Below, piece after piece: positions 45,093 to 57,900 of a stretch of DNA of 64,000 bases. The notes under the pieces were generated by a model. That model worked only from the letters and a program-made list of their open reading frames with translations. It searched no databases and was not told the origin of the DNA. How positions within the stretch are numbered: the stretch's first letter is position 1; every line of letters begins with the position of its first letter. Made by a program: the position numbers and the translations under genes. This DNA is from Ypsolopha sequella (Eukaryota; Arthropoda; Insecta; Lepidoptera; Ypsolophidae), in contig OW203989.1 in NCBI GenBank assembly GCA_934047225.1, positions 6,175,977-6,239,976 on the forward strand, written 5' to 3'.

Positions 45093-48000
45093 ATGGCGGT
45101 ATGCGACAAGTGGGTCGCGTTGAAGATTGTGGAGTTTGTAAGTACCTGCTTTCTGTGTTTTTTTTTTTATGTTTGCGATAAGGATTTACTTGGGTGCAGT
45201 TTAACTCGTTTTTCCTAAGATAGATGTTATAGGTCTTGTAAGGATCATGTTTACCAAAGTTTTTGCGCAGCATCCGACGGTATGTGTCTAGGTACATCCT
45301 GGCCAGATGATATTTTAAAAATATTTGACTTGAAATTTGTTTCTAATTAATCTTTTCTAGTTTGTAATGCACTCTTAATTATGTTTGTATCTAGTAGATT
45401 TTTTTTAGGTACAAAGTACATAGTGACTTAAGGGTCGTTTCTCCGGTTTTGTAACAAAATATTAAGAAATGATTATAACGGCCAAAATACAACTTAGCTA
45501 AGACAAGTTTAAAAGTTGTATTTTGGCCGTTATAAATTTATAATTATTTTGTTACAAATCCGGAGAATAGACCCTTAACTATAGGTGGTTAAATATTAAA
45601 TCAGAATGCGGTATATCATGCGTTTCATTATGCTGAAAACCTTAGAAAATGTAAAAAAAATTGTGAAAAGCAGTCGTGTATATTTAATTTGATTTCTACC
45701 CTGTCAGTATTAATTTTGATACTGCTAAAAAAATAGGAAAGGTGTCGTGGGGACTTGTGGAACACCCGGTTGTAACAAAGTTGTAATAAACATACGCCTG
45801 CATGTAAACACACACGGTGTTACTACAAAACGGTGTTTAACTTTAGACAGTGTTTAAATCTGTTGCTGTCACTTTTTTACGATATGAAATAAAAGGCGAC
45901 AACAACAGATTTAAACACTGTCTAAAGTTAAACACCGTTTTGTAGTAACACAGACACATTCTAAACCAAAAGTGTCGTAACGGTCGAAGTTTCAATTTTT
46001 TTTCTGTCTAGCTCTCATTCGCCAAGTGTCTGGAGTGTACCGTTGATAAGGAACTACGTTACAAAACGTTTTGTTTACAAGGATACATTTTTCTCTACCT
46101 ACCACAGCTCGGGTCATCTTTGACTCTTTGACTATCCATTTCGGAAAATTGGGTAGATTGTATGAATTCCACCGATCATCTTCACTTTATCCTTATGCAC
46201 CTTGCTATATGCTTAAAGTAGGCAGACCCAATTTAAGCGTCAGTTTCAATGTGAATAGAGCGAAAAATAGTTCAGCGGAGCTTTCCCCAATAGTACCCCA
46301 ATCAATGATTCACTTGTTCTATCAGCCGACCCTCAAATATAGTTTGTAAACTTATCGCCTTTGTTGCAAAACTTTTCAAGTGTTAATAGGAACACCATTT
46401 TAGTGTTTACCTTTAGTGGGCCCATTCATTGTATCAGCCTTCAGTAGTTACATCAATGTCATATTGTAAACTAAATTAGAGTTTCCCAACGACATTATGT
46501 CGTTGTAGTTTCCTGAAGCATAGTTTGCTTTTAATATTAGTTTAATTATTGCTTCCCGTAGTCACTCTAATTTAGTTCTGTGACATGGTGAATTCGAATT
46601 GACCGAAATTAAGGTGATCATTCATCTCAACTATCACGAATACCCGCAATTATAACAAGAGTAAATATATTTACTTTATTATAAATAGGTGGTAGAGCTG
46701 ATGCCGGGCTCGACTGTGGAGGTATCACCATCTTACTTGGAGACCCCCTCGAAGTAATTCGGGGGAGAGTAAGAGGACAGCTCACAGGCAAAAAACCAGG
46801 AGGCCCACCATGCCTGGGACCTATGGATGGCGGTATATCCATCCCAAATAGCCAGGCCTTATATGGAACAGACTGGTGACGGGCAGCGGCGTCACTGGTG
46901 CGAGGGTTCCGACACCGTGCTCACCAACCCGCCTGCCCAGCGTGTGTGAGTATGGGCAATTCTTCCAGGATGACCGCCGGGAGTGGCAAAGTCCTGGAAA
47001 GGTTGGACGAACTAGGCTGATGGATGGATGGATGAAATATATTTATAGAATAGTGAATCTTAGTAAAACGCTCTGGTCCAAACTCACGCACACAGATGCG
47101 TGCTCTACAGGCCGTCTAAGCGAAGTTCGGGGGAGTCTCCATACAAATCTCGGCGTGTACAACACGGGTCTGCGTGTGTGAGTTCGAATCTGAGCGTTTG
47201 TTCCAATAAAATTCAATACTGTATAAATATATTTACTCTGATAATAGTGCATTTAGATTTACTTTTTGCACTTCATTTTTTTAAAGGTTTTGTCCATGCC
47301 AACAGTGGATATTCCGGCGGACACAAGTTCATAGTTATATTTATAGCTGTAAAGCGATAATCGTTTCACTGTTGGAATGGACGGAACCCCTAAAAACAAT
47401 TAGCATAGTGCAAAAAGTAAATATACCTATAAATGCACTATATTACGGATATTCGTGATAGATGAGATGTGAGAATCACCTCTGTCCGCGGAGTACCACA
47501 ACATCTGGGCCGATTAAGCTAGTATGTTAAAGCACCGGGAAGAAAAGGGAATATCCTTGACCTATTCGAATTTTATCTTCGAAATTGTTATTTAAACAGA
47601 GCTTGTAAATCTTATAATGAACATTTTAATGATATAGATTTATTTAATGTGTCAGTAAAGCCGATTCTAAAGGCTTTAATTTTAGTTTTAGTACTGTCAA
47701 AACTAAATTTTATTCATTGCCAAATAGTCCTTAAGGGTAAGTACAGAATCTAAGGAGTAATTTTATGTTTGACAGCACTAAAACTAAAATTAAAGCCTTC
47801 AGATTCGGCTACACTGCCTTCATTAAAGCGTTTAATTTAATCTAAATTTAATCACTAGTTCCCTATTAACTGTAAAAAAAAACTTATTTGAACTATTTAT
47901 TTTTATTTTTGTTGCGTTAGAATTAAGATACTATTGAACCTACTTTATTATTGTGATTGTCTACTTTACTGCTTTTTTTTTTTCTTGTTCTTATGTATAT

Positions 48001-51000
48001 CTATGTGTGGAAACTTTGCTGGTTTATGGTGGTTTTATGTGTGTGCTTTTTTATATGTTGTATGTAACTGTTTGTTTCCCTAATAAAAAGATAATAATAA
48101 TAAATAATTATCATATTTTGAACATACAAATGAAGCGATAACTAAGAATACAACCTAATTGAGAGCCGGGGTAAGTATGAGGTACGGGGAGAGAGCAACG
48201 GTGACAATCGATAATGATGTCCATGTATCAACTTGTTGATCGACCTCATACATTTAAGTGCATTCCAATAAATAACTTCCGCCATACCTCTATGGACGCA
48301 TGGCACATGTGACCCTCTCCATTTTCAAACTAATTATGACAAATTGAACGACAAATCAAACTAATTATGACAAGTTGAACGAAAAATCCAACCGAAATCT
48401 AACGATTTTTGGTCCAGTTGTAACGTAAAGTGAACTGTAAAAGATCAGATTCAAAACAGAAAAACACAATAATTAATTATATGTTGTATATATATTGTAT
48501 ATTATGACAGATTTCAATTGATATTCAAAATCAGATGTCAAATTATAAAAAGAGGTCAATTAGCATTTCTCTGACCAGTAATAATGTACTTAACCGTATC
48601 AATTAATTGCAACAGGATAGAAATCTCATAATCTCTCTGGTAAAATTAACACTTTTGTACTCATCCCAGGGGACTACAGCTTCAGCCGTAACAGATAGCT
48701 AGTTGAAATTTTCACAGAATAAGTGTTACTAACGATTTTTGTTTCATCTATAATAAATACAAGTTTCAAATTTGGAACAACGAATAATAACTATTAGGGT
48801 TCCGTTCTAAAAGGGTGCCGAATTGTTTGTTAGGCGCTACCATTTTAGCGGCATGTTTTTTGTCGCCTTGGTGGTGCTATTGTTGTTATTTACCATAATG
48901 ATTTTAGGGTTACTCATCCCTATAGTGTGGTGGTACGGAGCCAAACTCGCACTTGCCCTACTTATTTATATGGAAACACCTTGTTCTTGCGCTGACTGTT
49001 AGCAGTATGGACCGATAAACTAATTAGGCCGCGAATAGTCTTCCAGCAAATGCCGATCATGTAATTCGAAGGAACCCGTACATTTTTTATGCTTTATACT
49101 AGATACCACATTGTCATCATTAGTTATCTCCAACGAACTAAAATTTTGGTTATCTCAATAAAATAGTTATTTCACTTCTCATGCTCTTAATACTGGTTTA
49201 TGCTTGCTACAAGCGGACTAAAACTACGTTTTATGCTCTAGTGCAGCGGTTCCCAATTTGTTTTGGCTATGGAACCCTAAATAATCGCCCTTCTTTTGGC
49301 GGAACCCCAACTCCTATAATGAAAGTTAAGATGAAAGTTAAGCTTTTCTTATTCAAGAGTTCTTGAATAATCACACTGAGTCCACCACATACCCAATCTC
49401 ACCATCCATCCATGGCCTCATACGTCGCGTCGTCACAAGAGCTCGGCCTGCGGCCTCGCTATACCCAAGTGATCGAAGCTCGCTGATTCGGCGTCTTCAA
49501 AAAGAGACTTCTTAAGGCGTTCTTATCCCAAAATCAGTAATTTCAAAGTCAAATAGAACTTTCAAATATCAGTTATATTATAATATTATTTATTTATAAT
49601 TATATTATTTATAATCCGACAGTTAGCATAGATGGTTTTTGGCCCTTTTTGCGAATGGGTTCTGTATCCAATAAGCGCCGGCGCGGCTTCGTTGGCTGCC
49701 GTTCTGCGACAGCGTGTATAATACTAATGTTTTATACCTTCACATATTATGCGGAACCCCTGTAACTGTTCTACGGAACCCCAGGGTTCCGCGGAACACC
49801 TTTTAGGAACCGCTGCTCTAGTGCATAAAAGTGTTTACTTCTTCTAAGACTATGGCAATGGGCCATACAGCCAGATACTTTTTGAAACTCAATAATGTTC
49901 ATGCTAAGATTCTATCATATTACAAATTTATTTATTCATCATAAGTGGGTACAAGATTATGGGTATGTACATGTTAAATATTAGCGCCAACTCATAGGAC
50001 AGAAGCTTCAGATGATGCTCAAGGATATATACAGAGAGATAATATAAAATAAATAAAAATACATGCATCTCTGATTGATTATTTATTTAGGTTATTTAGA
50101 CGTGGCTGTATGGGGTAAGTTCCCTATGCCTTCCAACTTAGTGGAAGAATTAAAAAAAAAACTGGCGGGAAAGAGCTATTGTTTTTTAGGGTTCCGTATC
50201 CAAAGGGACCCTATTACTGAGACTCCGCTGTCCGTCCGTCTGTTACCAGGCTGTATCTCATGAACCGTGATAGTTAGACAGTTGGAATTTTCACAGATGA
50301 TGTATTTATGTTGCCGCTATAACAACAAATACTAAAAAAACAGAATAAAATAAATATTTAAGGGGGCTCCCATACAACAGAATTGTTTTTTTACCGTTTT
50401 TATAGATAATTGTACAGAACCCTTCGTGCGCGAGTCCGACTCGCACTTGGCCGGTTTTTCTCAGTCAGCAGTACATATTTAGTTGTTTGATTATTTAAAT
50501 TTGCATTAAGTGCTACTGGAAGTTAAATATGTCATCCAGAAATAATACTGTTTCATTTCCTCGCAATCGAAGTGAAAAGTAGAGTGCTGAACTCTGATAC
50601 AAGCGAGCCATATTACCTAGATCTATAGCTGCCTTCGCTAAGGCTCAAGCAGCTAAATATCTCGGGTAATATGGCTCGTTTTATGCACTCGTATAACAAT
50701 CTACTATTATTATTGTGTAAACAGTCGCATAATTATCGATCTCACGCCTCATCATAGACTAGAGAATTGTAATTACTGTCATCTGTGGTTGCGGTCTCTG
50801 AGACTATCAAGAATAATGACCAACCACTCCTTGATTCAGTTAAGGCAGAGAATATAAAGTATTAAAAGTATTACTACGTAAAGAAGCGACACTCACCTCC
50901 CCGCGCGAATTTAATGTCCCCCGCGGTCCCCCGCAAGTTAGTGGAAATCTGGAGTCAGGCAGAGCTCGATTACCACTCGTTTGCTGCGCGCGTGTTTTGT

Positions 51001-51947
51001 TACAAAGTTTTATCACGATACTGATTTTTAATCAGTATGGTGCGTTATTGCAGTGTTTATGGATGTCTGGAAAACTTTTTTTCAAAAATTAGAATTGCGT
51101 GATCAAACCTTACAATTTCGTTCAGTAACGCATTTGGAACAATAAAATCAGTATTTATAACTTTCCATGTTTTGACAAGTTTTCATTTTTTTTCCAAAAT
51201 TTATTTTTGGGTAGTTGTTAATTATATGATGATCATTTATGCATACGAAACTATATAGGTACCTACTAAGCATATATATATATATATATTTACTTTTAAA
51301 GTAACGAAAAAGCAGCGGTAACTCAGGGGTAGAACGCTGGCCTCTTAATCTTAAAATTAAGGTTCGATCTCCGGTCGGGCATGCACCAATGAGTTCTTCG
51401 GAATTTACATAATGTGCATAGTATTTGCTAATAGGTACTTACCACTTGTGAACAGTGAAGGAAAACATAGTAAGGAAACCTGCATGCCCTAAAAAGAGTG
51501 TATTTGTGCCCGAAGAACGATGATAGGGCTCACCACCCATCACGTTGGGACGTAATATTTGCAGGTGAAACGCGGGTTTACCGAGTGTGGGTGGACTGTT
51601 ACTTGCATTTCAAAGTTCACACTCGGAACACATCCGACACCCCCCGGGGCATTCAGGTTGCAACGATTTATATACATATATAAGGTTAAATAATATTAGT
51701 TGGCGAAACTCAAAACATAGGTAGTACTAGTCTATATGAACAACTGTTTGTATGGGAGCTAAGCGAAATTCTTAACTTTTTTTCACTTCCTCCTATACAA
51801 ATTGCTCCGATCAGCTGACTCGTCCAGTATGGAAAGGTGAAAACGAATTTTAAGAATTTTTCACTGTCCTATTAAAAAAAGTTATTCATATGGACATGTT
51901 CTACATAATATGTTTCAAATTTCGCCAACTAATTGAATTTAACCTTG

Positions 51948-51979
<32 letters not shown>

Positions 51980-54900
51980 TTTTTTTAATACTGATTAATC
52001 CACGGGGAACCAGAAATTGGACTACGCTAAAATTTAGGAAGAGAAACACATAAGTTGCTGACTTATATTGTGTCCCTCTCGGGCGACGACGCTCACACGA
52101 TTGCTGCCAGCCCTAGACTAGCTCACGCACACACACAAGCGTGTGCGGACAAGCCAGATGCGCGCGTGAGAGTGTAGGTAAATAACTTGAGCCTTGACTA
52201 TGAAGTGTCGGGGGTGGTTAAGGCGATACGGAAAAAAAATCGAGACTTAGAACTTGCATATCTAAGTAGGTACTTCAGTAAATAATTTATGTTTTTGGAA
52301 TCTTTTTCTAGGGATCTGTTACTAGAAACGCGATTGGAGAAATTCGGCTAGATAGAAATATTTATTGAAAAGAGCAACTGGACTGCAATTATATTTTATT
52401 AGATGGGTTTTAACGGTATCTAGGACATGCGGGCCTATTTTGTATTTCTAGTCGCCAACTGTACCGGGTGTCTATCATCAAAAATATAGATTTACTATCG
52501 AATTCCGATTGTCTAAGAAAATGTTCGCACTTGAAATGACAGCACAGTTCGTAAATAGTTCGATACCCACTAAAGGCAAATTTGAAAGTTCAGTTTTTAT
52601 ATATGTTTTTGATTTTAGGCACCCGGTCCAGTTGGCAATTAAAGATAAAGAATAGGGGGGCTGGTTAAACGAAATTTTGATAGCAACTTTAGTACATTTT
52701 ATGTTAATAAAAACCGACTTTTGCTACTTTTCCACGAATCCGTCCCTCTCGCACTGAGGGTTTTTTCGCATATGGAGTAACAGGGACGCTAAAACTTTTA
52801 CAGGCTTCTGTGACTAAAGGGTTAGTAATACGATAAGACAAATACATAAATAAATGTTATTGGTGGGTAATTCATTTGTACTATGCCATTATTTGTATTC
52901 AATGTGACAATTTATTTGAACACAAAAACTTACAAAACATAACAACTATTTATCCAATGAATTAGATATACCTATCCATTAAATAAAATTAAACTAATCT
53001 AAATTAAAATATCTGCTAAAGAAAAAAATTCAATGAATTAAAATAAAATTGCCAAGTCATGAAAAATATACCTAAAATAGGTGACGAAAGAAATTAATGA
53101 TGAGCTAGGGGAAGGTACAGCTCGACCAGCGGGCCTATTATGTATCTCTAGTTGCCTTCTGGACTGGGTGTCTATCATCAAAAACATAGATATACTATCA
53201 AATTCCGATTGTCTAAGCAGTCTAAGGGCATGTTAGCACTTGAAGTGACGACACAGTTTGTAAATAGTTCAATACCCACTAAAAGTAATTTTGAAAGTTT
53301 AGTTTTTATCTATGTTTTTGACGATAGGCACCCTGTCCAGTTGGCAACTTAAGATACAGAATAGGGGGGCAGGCCGCCCTAGAAGGACGTAAGCTGACCA
53401 AATAAGCGATATACTGAAGAAAGGCAATGTCAAAAGTACCCGGAATAGATGAGGTTGTATGAATAGATTGATGGGTGTGGAAGAGGCGAAAAAGGTGTGT
53501 CTGGATCGTAGCAGATAGAAATCTGTAGTCTCTGCCTACCCCTCTGAGAGACAGGCGTCAGTATATTCATGTAACTATTAGGTAGTATTGTCCATAATAT
53601 ATTTAAAAATAGGGGCCCAAAAATCTTCAAGATGAACGTTTATAATTTTCTACCCAGCCTTTACTAATTTTAACATTTCTTGCTTGCAGTACAGATAAGT
53701 TGTAATAGAGTGCATCTTAGTTGCTGCAAAATACCTTCTGATCAATAAACTACAGGGTTACAGCTTCCAGCCACGCATCAGCCTCATGCACCAACTAACC
53801 TGGCTTCCTCCGTGTGCACATCACTTGCACCATCACCTCTTACGTGCTTCCCATATATGTAACCAATAATGCGCCAGCGCCGGCCACTTCAATGTCACTC
53901 CCACGCTGTGACGTCATCGGGTGACAATCAGACCTCCTCGCACCAAGTGAAGGACAGTTTCTGTATGTAAATTATTTAGGGAATGGTGATTATTGTAAAG
54001 GCCTCTGGGCAGGGTTGGATTTAGACCCTCGGAAAATTATTGTCTATGGGAGTTAAAAATATACTACTTGGCTAAAATTATACTACGTTTCGTTTTTCGT
54101 TGATTTTTGTTTTGAATTGAAATAAAAACAGCCTATTTGTTAGTGAATTTTTAAAAAAAATTACTAATAACATTCATAATTTAATAAAATAGCTTATTTG
54201 TTATTGAAATTAAAAAAAAATTACTAAAAATATTCATAACGCACAGAAATTCCCTATATTGTAGGTTAAATATTAAAAAGTAAAACATCTCAACCAATAA
54301 AACAAGTCGGTCGGCCTGAAGATAAAATTATGGTATTTTTACGTAGTATAGTTCCATTACGATACTACATACTACATGTCATGAAAATATGGTACAAATA
54401 GTATAATTATACTACAAAATCCAACCCTGCCTCTGGGAGTGTTTTGTTCCGTGGCTTTGACCGTTTTGGTGGCGTGCGTGTGTGCTCGTTTGCACGCTAC
54501 TGGTGTTAATGGGTGTTATTTTGTTTTGTTATTCTAGTTATTGTCATTTTATTGCTGGTTGGTAAGTATTTTTTTAGGGTTCCGTAGTACCTAAAAGGTT
54601 CGTCCGTCCGTATGTCACAGCTTCATAACTTTAGCACCGTAAAGATAGAGACTTGAAATTTTGCAGTAAAATAGCATTAATTTGCCCAATAACACGGTGT
54701 ATAAAAAAAATTTAAATTGGCAAAATATTTCCAATACGAAATAGAGATAAAAAATGTATCCTAGAATATGATATTGGTATCAAATTGTATGTATTAAAGT
54801 ATCCTAAAATATGATATTAATATCAAATTGTGATATTAAAAAGCTGATTGTAAACATATATATCTTATACGTATATCGAGAAATCTTTGAAAAACCACAA

Positions 54901-57900
54901 AAGATGCATGTCCCCTTTATCTCCGAAACGGGTGGACCGAAAAACTTGAAAAAAATGTCGATTGCTAAATAGGTCATAATAGCTGGCCATTAAAGAAAAA
55001 CTATAGCGATTTAAAAAAGTTAACACAAATGAGAAATTTAATAAAACCGTCCCAAGTGCGAGTTGGGCCTTGCTCTTTTAGGGTTCCGTACATATGACCA
55101 ATTATTTCAAACTAGATATTTATAAAATTTTAGGTAATGCTCTAACTCTGTCAGATATAATCACATTTGTGTTGCTCGTAGTTGTGACAAACTTATCATT
55201 ACCTACAAAATTCATGAAACAAAACTGCAAAATTAAATTGGTTGAGTATTCGGGGACGTAACCCTAAAACTACATTATAAATCGGCGTTTTAGTAGATAT
55301 TTGTTGTTTGATGGTACATAATATACAAACATTTCAAATTCCTAACTGCTTTGGCCTTTGAGATAGACCCCGTAATAAAAATGGTCTTAAAATGGCAACT
55401 TTGATAGCCCCCATTTATTTATTTATTAAGATTAAAAAAATATATATATTTATACTCTACTTAATGAGCTCTAGACAAAGTGGGATGCTAGAGTAATTAA
55501 AAAAATCATTTTTTTTTCGGTTCCATTTTCATGTATGAGCCCATCCTGAAAAATAATTAAATCAGTTTAAATTCAAAATTCGGTTTTTGGATCAACATTT
55601 TACACAACATAAAAATGTCAGGTTTCTATCTCATTCCGTCTAAAAGCTAGAGACCCGGGACATACGGACAGCGGACTGAAATTAATAGGGCCCCGATTTG
55701 CCCTTTGGGTATGGAACCCTAAAAAAGTAAAATTAATTAAAAACAATATTTAATAAAAATACAATATGGGTATCAAATTGTAGGGATTAAAGAGCTGATT
55801 GTAAAAATATATAGCTTGGCTATATTTACTTGCAGCTATTTCGAGAAATCCTCGAAAATAAGTATGTTCCCACCCCCTTATCTCCAAACTGGTCGAAAAA
55901 AAAAAAAAACATGGTAATATGTACTTACGTAAAGATTACAGGAAAAATATAGCGGTTGAGAAATTCACGAAAACAAAATGATAAAATTCCTAAAACTGTC
56001 GAATTTCGGAACCCTAGGTATGCGAGTCTGATTCACTCTTCACCGGTTTTTCTTTAGAATAGAGATTTTTTCGGTGTCCATAATGCTTCGTACAAAATAT
56101 TAACCCTGACTTATTTATGTTGCAAGATTTATTTCAATGAAAGTTTGTAAATCTGTTAAGAAAATATTACATTCAATTCATGCATAAAAATTAAATAATT
56201 CAACTGCACGATAGAAAGTCTAAACATAACGATCTTATCGATTCATCATATAACTAATGCAGTTTTGTTTCTTTTAAATTTTCCACAAACCACGTTAATC
56301 GATTCATATTTGTACTGTCAATGAATTTTTTTGTAACCCTCTATTGCACACTTCTTATCGATTTTGTTTCAGGTATCGCTTTCGCGATTTTGTTGGTTTT
56401 TTTTTTATAACATTAGTGTGAATGATATCTATTCATTTTCCAAATACCACGTTAATCGGGTCAAAAAAGCACCCTCTTTTTCCAAAAATACGTAAATCCA
56501 CTGATGCAGTCAGCGGCAGCAAGATATTGTCAGTCTACGCCTAGCGTTGGCGCCCGTAAGACGTGGAACCTGTGCCCTTTTTTGCAAGCTATAAATATCT
56601 CCCAAAACTATTTCAAAACACATTGAAATTAATTTTATAAAGTAATATTTCGAGGAGCATCATATTCCTGCCGTTAAAAACTCAACAAAATATGCGTATG
56701 AGCGATTTAGCTACATCGTGCCATAGTCATAACAACAAAACTGAATGAATTTGGAATGAATTCATACTTTTATGCGGGAAAATAATATATGTTACTCTAA
56801 AAGAATAATTTTGTGATCGTTATTGAAACCCAAATTAATTTACTTATACTTACTGAGATCTGTAACAAAGGTCAATGACCTTTTCGTGAAATTACCCTCT
56901 AGTATTGGCTCACCATTTCAGGTCCAATAAGTGAAGTTTTTTGCAAATTATATAGGTACACTTACTTGGGATAAATCGCCAAGCATTTAAAATATAGAAA
57001 TTTATTTTGAAATATTTACAGTGCATGGCAAAATTATTAGATCGTAGATAATCCTGTCGGTACATGTTCAGGTTCTGTTACGCAAAATGAAAACAATGAA
57101 ACTCTTTTGGAATAATTTGTTATCCCTATGTTTGTCTGTCTGTCCGTTTGTCTAGACAATTTTTTCTGGGTAAAATTAATAAATACCAATATAAATGGCC
57201 CTCTATAGAGCTGTAAAAACATACTTTTGACGTTTTTATTTATATTACGTTTTAGGTTTTTACGTTTTTTTTTTACATTTTTCATACAAATTTTCTCACT
57301 ATGAAAATGTAGGGATGAACACTTGAGATAATATTTTGCATTTAAAAGTCAACACAGAAAGGAATTGTTGAACAAATAATGTAAAAAATATCAAAACCAT
57401 GTTGTTCTATTCTAAAGGGATTAATTATCTACTGTTCAATGTGGCGATAGCTTTGTTTATTTTTTTCCTTGAATTATTTTTTACTAAGATAACAAATAGT
57501 TTAATACAAGGTTTTTCTTAAGAGGTCCCTTTACCCCTGGATTTTTCTTAAAATTCATACAATAGGTATTAACCGAATGTGAAGTCTACAGCTTATTTTA
57601 TTCATATCTTTTTTCATGAGTATATTCTAGTGACATCTAACTACGTCTCTATACAGCCCAAAAAGCAAAATTTGATAAAACACCATCATAATAGCTGTCA
57701 GGATATCGTCAATATTGCCTCGTTTTTACGCAAAGTTTAACAAGTTTGTATATTTTTATCTATACTGGAAATAAAAAAGAGAGAAATACAGGCGTCGTTC
57801 ATGTTAAGATGACTAAGTTTACACACTTTGCTAAGTATAAACAATTACCGTTTCATGGAAAACTGTTTTGACCTGAAACCATTTCACAAATTCAATTAAC

